Counted from the stretch's first letter, positions 1-10,253 are shown. The stretch: 20,047 nt of DNA from Magicicada cassinii (GCA_028571305.1 JAOXNS010644189.1:1-20047); one strand, 5' to 3'. The notes: a model not told the origin generated them from the letters alone. Program-made: numbers and translations.

Positions 1-42
1 CCTTCTCGTATACAAGGATACACACATACGCACACGTGAGCG

Positions 43-73
<31 letters not shown>

Positions 74-74
74 A
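1..74. repeat. CG/CA dinucleotide microsatellite
   Basis: A short (GC)n run at about 40-50 passes directly into a (CA)n run to 73, giving about 34 bases of unbroken alternating purine and pyrimidine. Such tracts are prone to form Z-DNA. The interrupted CA stretch before it is part of the same simple repeat. Confidence 0.95.
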
Positions 75-115
75 TTCACATACACAAACATGTTCACCAA
101 AATAATTGTTCTATT

Positions 116-187
116 GTGCTTGACATTTCTTTTGTATTCATACACAGGTCCTGATGATGACAATAAACATTGTTGAAACGTCAACAC
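116..187 (+). ncRNA. hammerhead-ribozyme-like motif, possibly from a Penelope-like element
   Basis: The conserved hammerhead core strings are present and in order: CTGATGA at 151-157 and GAAA at 175-178. Between them lies a 6-pair stem II (159-164 with 169-174, one G.U pair, loop AAAC), after one unpaired base at 158. The bases after GAAAC (180-187, GTCAACAC) pair with 116-124 (GTGCTTGAC, one bulge) as stem III. The segment between holds a small hairpin (133-136 with 141-144) where stem I should be. Penelope-like retroelements are known to carry hammerheads of this layout. The base pair closing stem III is a mismatch (A125 opposite C179) and stem I is weak, so this is probably a decayed or chance copy. 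No Penelope reverse transcriptase is seen nearby. Confidence 0.35.
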
Positions 188-191
188 AAAT

Positions 192-1230
192 AGCCTAAGT
201 TAAAAATTGTGTTATATTTTTCACCGATCCTCACAAACCCTTCACCGAAAAATTCATTGATTGACGGTCACTACGAATTTAAGGATTTAATTATTGATAT
301 TATCATCATTTGTTATAAAGTATTTCTCTCTACGCATAGTTGTGACTCTCCGATCAGTGATAATGTTATAGTTTTTGTAGCACTGTGTTAAAGATTACAG
401 GAGCCTGCCATACAATAGACAACACTGAGTTGGCTGAGGACAACTAAGAAAATTTAAGTAACTTAAATAGAAAAGTTGTAAATAAAATCGAGAATCTAAA
501 CGAAGCGGTAGAAAGAAAAATGGACAAACCCTTGAAATAAGATGTAAGGTGTACTAGACCTAAGGCAAAGTTGAAGACAATTAGGTGGAACTGCCTATTA
601 GAGACAGAATCGTTTTATTCTAGTATTGATGTATACTGAACACACGGGCGCGAGTGTTAGTGTCTGATAGCTAAGCATGTTCATTATCAGTTACATTACC
701 AACGAGATGTTAACACAAACGCTAAACTGTTATACACGCTTCCCGCCACGCTTCCTGACGTACGACTACTCATTATCGTCGTGTTTTACTCAATACTCAG
801 GTCATTACTTAGGTGAACAGACAAAATCTTGCGCTTTATGTATCGCTACCATTGCAGAGTACTATGGTTCTCTTAAACGAGAAGAACGATCAGAAAAACG
901 AGAGGTTCACAGAATACACTTGTCTAGCCCAGGCTTGGCTCCATGTAGAAGACCAGTCTTACAGGACCCTGGTCGTCATGCACCAGGGAGAAGTGGAAAA
1001 TGTTTGGTAGTCGTAAAAACGTTGAAGCTATAAGGAATGAAAGAATACTCCTGTACCGTCAAATATTAAAACTATGTACATGAAACAAATAATAGCAATT
1101 CATGTATAAATAGAAATACCGTTTTGCATTAAATTGCGAAAAAGTATTCCCAGCTATCACAAATAGATAACAAGTGGAATTTCTAAGAATTTGTTCGTGT
1201 GAGCATGGTTTATTTCAAATTTTTGTTCTT
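192..1230. other. no recognisable gene
   Basis: A+T-rich sequence with scattered stops. Two overlapping open frames (677-1033 and 813-1010) share the stretch 880-1000, which is richer in G+C than its surroundings, but neither translation resembles a family I know and neither has convincing splice sites. It may be a remnant of a mobile element. Confidence 0.5.
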
Positions 1231-1352
1231 CTTCTGGCATTACAGAGTGAGATGCCAGCACGAGCATCTCAACGCATTGAACCCTATCTTTAGCAAAATT
1301 GAAGATTGGTACTCACTATTCTGATGTCTTTCTCTTTAGCATCCTTACATCA

Positions 1353-1592
1353 CGATCTTTCTCCTCTGTTACCAAACAGTATCCATTGAAAAACTTTTTT
1401 CGCATGTCGTGCTTCATCCGTAAGTCCTGAGTGGCCATACCGCTGTATGCTCTGAATTTTTATGTGTGTAAGATAATGGGAGATCTTTGTAGAACTCACA
1501 CAATTTTTATTATTTCTGTAGTTCCACCTTCCATTGCTTTTCCTGATTAGACCGATTATTCTTTTAAGAGTTTTCCTTTCACATCTGCCAAG
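1353..1592 (-). mobile_element. decayed LINE, C-terminal tail of the reverse-transcriptase ORF
   Basis: Read on the minus strand, one frame stays open for 80 codons from 1592 to 1353 and gives ERKTLKRIIG, then RKSNGRWNYRNN, ISHYLTHIKIQSIQRYGHS and ARHAKKVF. This is the familiar tail of insect non-LTR retrotransposon polyproteins, downstream of the polymerase fingers and palm: FERKVLRRIFG, ENGxWRxRYN, IVxxIKxxRLRWxGHV, RxPKKVF. The W-x-GH position reads RYGH. A stop (TGA at 1352-1350) closes the frame just before the basic stretch. The polymerase and endonuclease parts are absent, so this is a 5'-truncated, old insertion. Exact clade (Jockey-, R1- or RTE-type) cannot be set from this much. Confidence 0.75.
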
Positions 1593-1620
1593 TTATCGCA
1601 CAGTTTTTACTGAGAGCCTA

Positions 1621-3365
1621 TGACTCACTATAAGTCGCAATAACATTTTATACAGTTATGACTTTTGAGCTGTAGGTTTGAAAGTTATTGAGCAGACGAA
1701 AAAAGTGATGGTGCTTAAAAAAAAAGAAGAAAAGATCTTTCCACTAGCTTTGTACCTACAAAATACAAATTCAGAGAGTCTCGCTTTTTTAATATTTAGG
1801 ATTTACTATAAAAACCACGGCAAAGACGTTATGAAGAGTATTTTAGCCTGGTATTAGAGAATTGTTTTGACTAAGAAAGGTTTTTTGAGAAGCCGTTTAG
1901 TGAAACTTTTTTTTACAATGACTTTTACACATTTTCAAATAATATGTCAGTTGAAAGTTAAAAGTGTAACTTTCCTCTTTTAATGAAGATAACTGTACTT
2001 GTAGTTGCAGTGTAATTGTTACTTTGTAATGGTAAAGTAGATACCATTGTTACTTTGTATCATGTTTATATAGACAACTTATAATGAAGTATCTGCATGA
2101 GTTGATATTGAATGTGTGGTTGCTCATTTATACCGTTAGCACGAAGAAAGTTAAAACACAGCGAATCCTATTTTGCTGTATGTAAGTATAATGGTGTATG
2201 ATCAGAATCTACGCTAGCACACAGCAACTAGTAATTACGGATCACTTGTCATAATCACCTACACTTAAACAAGTATTTGTCTCCCTATGTTATTAGAATT
2301 GCATTCCTTATGACTGCTTGGAGACTGTGATTGAATACATTTACCTCGTTGCAGATTCTAAACTGGTCTAATTAGCGTCCTATTTACGCAATTAAAATTC
2401 ATTGAACTTCAGAATAGACTAGCAGAGTAAGCTAACAGTGGTCTTGTTCGGCCGCTGAGGTTGCTGTCAACCAGTTGAAATTCAGTAAACTATAAACGTG
2501 TTTATAGTAATTATGATAGGACCTTTAATTAACATTTTATGGTTAAATTATAATTTAATCTGAGCAAGTATTGAGAGACTGAAGCTAATACGAGATCTAA
2601 CAATAAAGTAATGAGATCGTTATGAAAGAAAGTTTACTTACATTTTTGGCCAACTACAGTACAATACGATCTGTACCAAAGTAGTTGTACCTTGTACCTG
2701 CACACACCTACTCTAACTGTGACGCTACTGCTGGTAGTATCTCTAGAACTCATCACCGGATATATCTTTTAAGACCTATGTTACGGCGTTTTGGATCTAT
2801 TCTCTTGTTTTAAAATGACGTCCTTTCTCCACTGATGTGACTTCTTGAAATAATTTAAGTCAAACAGGATGATGTCGGATAAATAAGGACGTCAAAATTC
2901 GCCGTACAGGCCGTGCAGAACGGAATAGCGCATCATTGTGATGGAGAATCCAGATATTCTAAGTTCTCGTTTGCTTATCACTGTGTACAGACTATAGGAG
3001 GACAGGTACACAATTATTTTTAAGGATTTTTTGTATTAGTACTAATATTTAAAAAAATTCTAAGAGGGCTCATTATCGCTTCTTCATGGCTACATTAGTA
3101 ACCAAATTCTGTCTAAACTGTTTCCACTAATATCAGTTAATACCTTCTGCTTTTTCTTTATTCAACATTAGGAGGACTATTCTGAAGCTCTCCTCTCCTC
3201 CACAAACTTCATAGGCTTAACGGAATGTCTGTAAGCTCCCAGTGGCTTAGGCAGATAGGTTGTTCGGAACGCGCCAATTGCCTAACGCTGTTCTAGTCAG
3301 TTTTATGTTGGTAACATTACTTTATTAGTATAACGAGTCTTATTTGTTATCTCCAAACAAACCTG
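1621..3365. other. no recognisable gene
   Basis: About 1.7 kb of A+T-rich DNA with stops in all frames. I see no exon, RNA gene, tandem array or clear element end here. Part of it may be the untranslated remainder of the LINE copies on either side. Confidence 0.55.
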
Positions 3366-3369
3366 ATCT

Positions 3370-3970
3370 GTTAGCTGTGCATCTCACGTTGGTAGTTCCT
3401 GCGTGTTCTATTCCATGGGGTGTTTGGCCTATGTCCTTTCCTTTTATTTTGCTGTATCCTTTAGTTTATTTTTTAGCTCATTTTTCATTTGGCATTTTCT
3501 AAACGTGTCAATACCAATTTAACGTTTTCACTTCGATTGTCTGGAGTATGTTAATATTAACTCTCATTCCACGTTCGTGTCTCGATGTTGACTGGTTAGT
3601 GCACAACAACTTCCACAATAATCTATCTCTATAGCTTGGATTTTGGACTAATTTTCTTTTAATTTCTCATGTAATTACACCGTAAGTTCTACTATTTTCT
3701 ATTACTGTTTTAAACAATCACATTTTTGGTACTTCATAATGTTTGCTTCTTTGTTGTTGCTGTAATAATCCATGACATTCTTTATATCTACCCCTATTTT
3801 TCGTTATTTTCATTCCAGTATATTTGTGTTGTAATATATTTCTGATAGCTTCCTTACTAATCTGCAAATCTTTGCCTTTGTTTCCAACACCAAGGTATTA
3901 TACTCAGTTACTGAATTGATTATTTTCTCTTTGTATCGTTGTCAGTAGGTAATCAACGCCCATTTTATCC
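3370..3970 (-). mobile_element. decayed LINE, 3' part of the reverse-transcriptase ORF (second family)
   Basis: Read on the minus strand, pieces in nearby frames follow the order of a non-LTR reverse-transcriptase C terminus: YLGV (about 3897-3886; the usual F-x-YLG strand after the palm), VIENSRTYG and EIKRKL (matching the YGSETWTLT...ERKL region), RHERGMRVNINILQTIE, then TLNWY at 3525-3511, H-V and KMPNEK (matching LRWYGHVxRMP). The frame is broken by several stops, for example in place of the Gly of WYGH and before KMP. Its wording differs from the copy at 1353-1592, so it is a different LINE family in the same orientation. It is 5'-truncated, lacks the catalytic palm, and looks old. Confidence 0.7.
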
Positions 3971-3974
3971 ACAG

Positions 3975-4510
3975 TCAGGATCCCCCCCCCTAATCATTTG
4001 CAGAATAAAGTCCAAATAGTTTTCCACTTCCAGTAATGCGCATCCCATACTTCAACACTTTAGTGTCGCTTTGTCCAGAGATCCACGTACATATATTTTA
4101 AATGCCGTCGAGGCTATGTTTTAAACATTTTCCTCGTTTAAGAGACCTTGTTTTAAACGAATTGTCGTTCGAAATTCATTTGACATTTTGTTACCAACTT
4201 TTATTTAGTCACTGACGTTTTAATAGACTGTTGCAGCATTTACCGTTATTGACTCATAATAGTTTTATTATAAGTTCTTTTTAATTTTTTGTGAAACGCG
4301 TATCGTACGCTCATGTCAAATAGATAAATATGATGTAGGTTTTGAGATTTTGTGTTGATAGTTTTTCTGCTACCTCTTTCAATCTGAAGAAAATTATCTA
4401 AGTTCACACGAACGGCATACTCAAAATCCATTTTGGTCTTCAAAACCTTTAATTCGTTTTCTATTAAAACTTCTACAACTAGTATGCTCTGTGTGCTGCA
4501 GAAATCGCTC
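3975..4510. other. no recognisable gene
   Basis: A+T-rich, with a C9-10 run near 3981. A 92-codon open frame on the minus strand (4524-4246) has no family resemblance that I can see, and its beginning overlaps the edge of a dispersed repeat, so I do not call it a gene. Confidence 0.5.
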
Positions 4511-4894
4511 ACTATTTTGAACAAAGTAGGCCTACATTAATTATTGGATAAATTTGGATATTAGATAATTTTCCAATCATGTAAAAATTCCGATTACTCT
4601 ACTACTTATTTAGTAATAACTTATAATAATTGTAGAGCACACAATTATAGAATAAACATCAAAAACTCGAAACTTTCGGATGTGGGTTACTTTTAGTCTA
4701 ACACCCTGCTGGATTTTCACAATTTTTCAAATTTGTGATCTTATTTTAGTCCCTGACGTTGACGTCTATAAATTTTGAAATTTCTAAGAATAAACACTAT
4801 ATTCAGATTGAGTTTGATACCCCATATGGGCTATTGCGATTTTTTTAGAATTTTTACCCCCTCACGTTCATCCTTCCGGCCTCCTACTTTTTGA
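4511..4894 (+). repeat. dispersed repeat, copy 1 of 2
   Basis: This stretch matches 19586-19945 in the same orientation. Shared landmarks in order are ACTATTTTGAACAAAGTA, then TATTATTGG-TAAATTT, TCTAACACCCTGCTGGAT (TCTCACACCCGGCTGGAT in the other copy), CACAATTTTTCAAATTT, and near the end a TCAC-ACGTT...GCCTCC block. Small insertions and deletions are spread through both. It is non-coding. The family is unknown to me; it could be a non-autonomous element or the end of a larger one. Confidence 0.75.
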
Positions 4895-5101
4895 GAAGAT
4901 CAGTATCAAAAAACAATAGGGTTCTTTAGGGTAAAAGTGTGGACACGAATACTAAGTTTTAAGAAAAAACAGACAGACAGTTTGAGGTTTGGAAGAACCA
5001 GAGGTGTGAGGTTGAAGAGCACGGCATCAGAACCTCTTGGTCGCAGCTCACGCTCTTCCCTCCCAGAATGTTTAAAAGGGGGTGAGTCTAATTTGAAACC
5101 A

Positions 5102-5197
5102 CAACCACCACGAAACCTTTCCTCAACACGTGAACACCGGGTGGGCAGCAACCCCCGGCCGGGCTGGTTCACGATCCCGTGGTACCGTTTTTGAGTA
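5102..5197 (+). repeat. short dispersed repeat, copy 1 of 2
   Basis: Matches 11991-12082 in the same orientation at roughly four of five positions by eye. The best-conserved parts are ACCACGAAACC near the left end and GATCCCGTGGTACC followed by a T run and GAGTA at the right. A GGTTCACGATCCC string resembles a tRNA B box with one extra base, but I find no convincing A box. Confidence 0.7.
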
Positions 5198-5864
5198 TGT
5201 CGCTGATCACACGACGACCACCGGCGCCCAGAATGGTCGAGGGCCCGACCTCCGGGATCGATCCACAGGATCTCCCTCAGAGATGTACGACTTTTCCTCC
5301 ACCTTCCAGCAGCCATAGGGGAACTGTAGGCAAGTGGAGGCAGGATGCCGTACCTCCCCCTCTCTCTCGAACCATCTCAGAACTCCACCGACTCAACGGA
5401 CGCAAGTGGCCTAAGCTCAAAGCTACTAGGGCTTGACTGTGTTCTAAAAGGACATCATATTTATGGCCTTATGGCGCGAGACATCCGACATAGATACTAA
5501 CCAGGGACCGGCCACCCTGGCTACCGTTCCCAATGCGTTACTAGGGATAAGATCGCACCCTTCCGATACGCACATTTCCAAACCATCGGTGCCCATGCCA
5601 CCGAAGGAAGGAGTACCTCCTGCGGTCGAAAACAGTGCGTCTTGGACCCACGGGAGGTTACCCGCAATCGGCGGTGATAACCAACCGTGAGTCCCCGAGG
5701 CCCCTCCCCGGCCACCCTCAGGGGTTGCTACTTGGTCGCGCAGGCTATGCCCTCGCGTCTTTCGCGGATGCAAGTTGAGGGTTCACCTTCCAGCTCTCCA
5801 AAGAACGGATCGCCTTGCCATGGGAGAGAGCCCTGGTTCCCAAAACACGCGGCACTACTTTGTA

Positions 5865-5960
5865 TTCACTGCACCTCGTGCAGCTAGTATACCAGGGACG
5901 CTGGAAACCCAGCCTCCTTTTCACGGCCGCTACTAGTGTTCACTGCACCTAGTGCAGCTA
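5865..5960. repeat. palindromic 22-base direct repeat
   Basis: Two 22-base units, 5865-5886 and 5939-5960, differ at one position. Each holds the inverted repeat CTGCAC-CT(C/A)-GTGCAG. Unit spacing is 74 bases. The first is preceded and the second followed by a CCCTGGTT string. This could be a protein-binding pair or a short hairpin inside the G+C-rich element. Confidence 0.8.
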
Positions 5961-6220
5961 CTGGTCAGGGATGGCATGACCCTGGTTGCCGTTCGCAAAG
6001 CAACACGTTTAGCTGCTCCAGCAGCCCCAATTCAGCGAAGGACTAGTTACACAGTTACACCCCGTGCCACGTATAGGCAGTGGGAGCCAAGAGGGGACGA
6101 CAACAGGGTAGGGACACCGGGCATGGCGGTATAGGGCCCAACCTCTTGCCCCAGGGGAAAAAGACCCAGCCCCCCACGGGGGTAGACAGGTAGACAGACA
6201 GACAAATGTCAAGAGGTCAA

Positions 6221-6860
6221 GTCAAAACTGGAAACTTGCCTCGCTCGTTGAAACAAGTCTGCAGCTGCCAAGACAGACGCTTACCAGCTACTGGCTATAG
6301 AATCGGAGATCAGGACTGCCTTCTGAAACGAAGTGTAACAAAACACACTTTGTTGTTGCGCCAGGTAAATATAGTTGGCGATACAAATATAGAATACGGT
6401 CTAAAAGGAGGTCCAATTACGGTCTAACGGTCGTACAGAAGGGTGTCAGATCCCGGTCTAAGAGGCCTGGGTCGTCCATAAGTATGAGGCATCACTGACA
6501 CACCGCGCAGATACACAGCATGGGGCCTATAGTAGCAATGGGTCATACTCTGTCTCATGAAAAATAGTTAGCTAAAGAGAGCAGTCACGAGGAATATGTT
6601 AGATTGGTCAAAAATCGACAAGCCTATATCGACATTTTAAAAATGGAACTATTTGCTACTCACGTGCTGCTATCTATCTCATATTACTATCATATGTTTC
6701 AGCCCAGTATCCCGTACAAATGATATTCAATAATCACTGGAAACTATATGCTACAACTGTTCAACAGTAAAAGTCGGCAGAAAATGGGTCAGTGACCCAC
6801 TTTAGAAACGATGCATTCCTTGTTTTATTGCTGGATAAATATTGTGTTTGGGTTTTCGGT
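6221..6860. other. no recognisable gene
   Basis: Mixed composition. A 73-codon frame (6206-6427) has no family resemblance that I can see. Nothing else is supportable. Confidence 0.5.
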
Positions 6861-6861
6861 A

Positions 6862-6866
<5 letters not shown>

Positions 6867-6944
<78 letters not shown>
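6867..6944. repeat. (GACA)n tetranucleotide microsatellite, about 19 units
   Basis: An unbroken run of GACA, with imperfect AG and CTGACAG edges. The open frame across it on the minus strand translates to repeated CLSV and is not a gene. Tails of several insect retroelements end in ACAGACAGA, so the array may have grown from such a tail. Confidence 0.97.
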
Positions 6945-6945
<1 letters not shown>

Positions 6946-7014
6946 TGACAGAGTGCGAGAGAATATGAAAGTGGAAGCTTTATTTACGATCGTGACATCG
7001 TAAATCGGCGCCAT

Positions 7015-8287
7015 AAACTGATTACGCTTCGAGCATTTGGTTGTCTTTACACTAATGTCGCGATTTAGGAAACAGCAGTTACGTACACATCAGATTATCG
7101 GAAATATTATTGTTTGATAACGTGTTAATACACAACGCGTGCGTGCGTGTGAAGTTTCTACCACTTCGGATTCCCCCCTCATTCTTTACGCTCTTTCTCT
7201 CATCAAGTGCACATAATTATTATATTGAACCATATAGGCCGATTATCTGTGAAGCTTATCTATAATAATAATAATTATTATTATTATTATTGCCGTTGTT
7301 GTAGGTGTTGTGTAAATCCAAAAGAGCGTTAACATATTACTATTTTTCACTGAAACACTATTATTACGAACGCAAGCACCTTTACACGAGAAGCATTGAG
7401 TCTTATCCGGATATAACCAGATAAAACTTGTGATACCTTTTGCCTGGTTTTCCTCGTCGGAGACCAGCCAGCCAGCCAGCCAGTGGCGATGTGATGCGTC
7501 ACATATTAGTGGTCGCTTTACGCGCAGCCGCGTTCTTTGTCCAAGATTTTAAAATATGCTTTGTTTTAATGCAATTATGTTGTATTGAAATTTTTTTTCA
7601 TAAAGTTCCCTTTTGTTGGAGAACAATTTGTAATTACATGCTCGTTTTTAGTGACAGTTTGACTCAGAATGCCATTCTACTATTTTCACATGTGTACTGA
7701 AAAACGGGTCAGCAAATTTTCCCCTCTCCCCACCACACAGCGGCATTTCCCTATGCTAGCCGGAAGAATAAGTAATATTCTACACGCCTTTCTTTTCTTA
7801 CAGTTAAATTTTACTTTGACAATACACTAAACACTATCATTTTTTGTAAGAAATTCCGTAAACTTTTAAAAAGCATATACGTTATACAAAATATTATTAT
7901 TTTTTTTTTAAAGAACAAATTAAATATAGAATACTCCGTGAGTTAGTTAAGGTAAACAAGAAAAGTTGGTTTTAACTGTTAAAGAGATTCAACAGATTAA
8001 ATGATCATTTGCCTATAAAATATTTTGGCTATCAAAGTATTTGCAGTTCTGTTCAATACACATCTCACAGCGACAGGAGCACAATTCTTTGTCATTACTA
8101 AGTTTTTCAGGTTCTTTTATTATCCTGTACGTGCCCATATTTTTCACTCAAGAACAGTATACCTTATGACATTAAAGAAAGAGGATAATAGTTACGTCAA
8201 GAATGGGCCTACTGTTGTGCTTTTATGTAAACTGATGCTTCGTCTAAGTTTCTTGTGTTGTCTAAGTTATCACGGCCGGAGCCACTG
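7015..8287. other. no recognisable gene; two small microsatellites
   Basis: A+T-rich apart from short islands. An (AAT)n run meets a (TTA)n run at 7262-7291, making a near-perfect palindrome. Five CCAG units lie at 7464-7483. Open frames 7440-7700 and 8025-8288 are rich in Phe, Leu and Cys as expected of A+T-rich random sequence, and match nothing I know. Confidence 0.5.
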
Positions 8288-8515
8288 ATAAAAGAATTTA
8301 CATCCGGGCTGTTTGGCTGTGGTTGATTGCTTTCTTCTGTCATTGTCTAAACGTTTACCTCGGTTAGCGGTACGTTCAGCTCTCCACTGTTTTGTCGAAT
8401 ACTTTAAACCTATTTTCTACTGAAGAAAGCCTCCGGTGGATGGCCGAAACGTGTAGACAATGGCAGAACAAAGCAATCGACCACAGCCAAACAGCCCGGG
8501 TATAAATTCTTTTAT
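8288..8515 (+). mobile_element. 228-base foldback element with hammerhead-like core
   Basis: The left arm 8288-8356 and right arm 8447-8515 are 69-base inverted repeats with six mismatches (about 91% identical) and no gaps, around a 90-base centre. The centre ends with CTGAAGA (8420-8426, which fits the hammerhead consensus CUGANGA), a bulged 6-pair stem II (29-34 of 84xx with 38-44, loop GGT), then GAAA (8446-8449) followed by the right arm. In hammerhead terms the arms would be an unusually long stem III, and the left arm is followed by TT (8354-8355), which fits the NUH cleavage position. The stem I region is weakly paired and two As next to stem II are unpaired. It may be a MITE-like foldback, or a remnant of a Penelope-like end or retrozyme. 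No clear target duplication (only a 4-base TGAT at each side). Confidence 0.7.
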
Positions 8516-9335
8516 TGATCCTTTGTCAGTCCACAAAACACACCCCTGAGGGTGGAAAACTGGGGCTGCGGCCCCTGTGGGGCCAACATAGGGACGAGGC
8601 TATACAGCCATTTCCGGTGGCTCGGACTTCCCCTCCCCCCTGACACCCGCCGCCTTATCGCTGGCCCGGGGGTGAACCGGCGAAGTCGGCTGAACTAGCC
8701 GGGCCAAGGTGGGTGTCACAGGCAAGCGGCAATCAGGGCTGTCGCGTCCCTGGCCAGTAGCCGCACTAGGCACCCACCCCTGCCCCATTGGACCTAATTT
8801 GCATTATGCGGTGAAGCCTAGTAGGAGAGCCTTACCGCTGTAGCTGAACTCCCTCCGAGGACACCACCTGGCGTACGCTACTTACGAGGCGTGGGACTAT
8901 CCGTTATTCGGCAGTATCAGTGCTGATAATCGGGATAACGCTTACAGCGTTAGGGAAGCACCGGCGCGAGAACTCGCGTCTGCGTGTGACCTGCGGTGCT
9001 GCGAGCCTGTACCTGACTCGAGTGCGGTGGTTGGCCCCTTTCGTTCGCGTATCCTTGGGTACTTAAACGACGTCTCCACGAGGCCCCCGCTGTGCGGCCA
9101 TTCGTGGTCTCACTCAACGTAGCGACTAAGACCATTAGTCTCCTCGTATTGAGGAGAGGGCTCCAGACCCACTCGCGGACGTGTCCAGCGGACGGAGAGC
9201 GCGGATTGTTCTGGGCTTCATTTCCGGCCGTGGTGGCGCTACATGGTAGATGGAAATGGCTTTATGCGCGTCGGAAGGGGCACTCGTCTCTTGGGGTACC
9301 GCTCGGTGGCAACACCGGCCTGACAATAGATGTCC
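8516..9335. repeat. G+C-rich, hairpin-dense block, probably a mobile element remnant
   Basis: It starts exactly where the foldback element ends and returns to A+T-rich DNA at about 9335. Perfect inverted repeats are frequent: CGTTAT/ATAACG at 8902-8907 and 8935-8940 enclosing ATCA/TGAT (8916-8919, 8924-8927); AGCACCG/CGGTGCT at 8957-8963 and 8994-9000 enclosing CGCGAG/CTCGCG (8965-8970, 8973-8978); GACTAA/TTAGTC at 9124-9129 and 9135-9140; TCTCCTC/GAGGAGA at 9139-9145 and 9151-9157. Open frames of 60-114 codons occur on both strands and resemble nothing known. A structured untranslated region of a retroelement or an RNA gene would both fit. Confidence 0.45.
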
Positions 9336-10230
9336 TCAAAACACAACGTGGAAGTCTGGTTCTGCCTAAAACTAAATCCTATCTGAAATGTTGTGGTCAT
9401 GTGGTGGAATCGTTGTTACTTACTTGGTTGACGTGATGTAACCGGAGAAAATCGTCTTGAAATTATTCTTGAATACGTTTTCTTGAGTTAGTGATTAATC
9501 CCGTAGGTAGGTAAACCATAACATCGTTAGGCAGCGAGCTAGTACTCCCTTCACTATATTTAAGTATGATGAATTTTTTTCAGTAACTGCCTGAACAAGA
9601 TTGGAAAGCGCGGTACTATTAACTGCTCACCACGACACAATCTGTAATCTTTCACCACGTGATTTTTCACTATGAGGGCACTGAAAAACAATGTATTTGC
9701 CAAAAGGGCAAAGAAAACGGTTCAATAACGATAAGGAATCGCAGTTTTTTTTGTTATCGAATGTGTCGTGTGTGTAGCTGTAAAATGGGTATTGGACAGA
9801 ATGGTAAATATTTTGGGTATCATTTGTAAGCAAAACTCTTCTTACGTATTGGATCAACCTAACTTTCAAAAGTAAATTTCATTTTTTTAATAATCTGACC
9901 AGAGAAACACTAAGTATTATATTTGTATAAAAATGAGGAAAAATAATACTTTTTTTTGATTTTGCTCTGTAAATTTTGTCTATTCTGTGTAGAAATATCT
10001 TGACTCGGTATTAACAGTAGGCATCCATTATAAACTTAGCTCGGTGCGTCTGATGTAGGAGATGCAATTTATTATTTTCGTGGGATGTTTACACGTTAGC
10101 GATGAATATGCCAACCAATATTTACTGTTTTGTTCTTAACCTGTGCGCAACTTACTGTGTACTAAGTCTATAGAGCTGTAATAATAATAATTAAATATAA
10201 ATGTAAATATTGTTTCGACAATTACGAAAC
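9336..10230. other. no recognisable gene
   Basis: A+T-rich, stop-dense. An 80-codon minus-strand frame (9869-9627) has no recognisable features. Confidence 0.5.
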
Positions 10231-10253
10231 GCTCTAGTACAGTCGAGAGTGTA

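Larger units (their letters stand above)
4940..6220. repeat. G+C-rich block, probably a degenerate mobile element
   Basis: Composition jumps from strongly A+T-rich to G+C-rich at about 4940 and falls back after about 6220. Open frames occur in many phases simply because A+T-rich stops are rare here; none reads like a known protein. The block contains a short repeat also present at 11991-12082, an internal palindromic direct repeat (5865-5886 and 5939-5960), and short GACA runs at both margins (4970-4978, 6189-6205). Taken together this suggests an inserted element, for example a LINE or SINE-like untranslated region, rather than a host gene. A CpG-rich promoter is the alternative, but no transcription unit is visible. 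Confidence 0.5.

Noticed and set aside
677-1033. 118-codon open frame
   Set aside because: No recognisable domain, and another frame of similar length overlaps it, as expected of chance.
4246-4524. 92-codon minus-strand open frame
   Set aside because: No family resemblance, no splice or promoter support, and it overlaps the edge of a dispersed repeat.
5102-5197. tRNA-derived SINE
   Set aside because: The B-box-like string has an extra base and no A box is found at the right distance.
5444-6134. Several open frames on both strands in the G+C-rich block
   Set aside because: They overlap in many phases, reflect low stop frequency in G+C-rich DNA, and resemble no protein I know.
6802-7014. 70-codon open frame with repeated CLSV
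   Set aside because: It is the translation of the GACA microsatellite.
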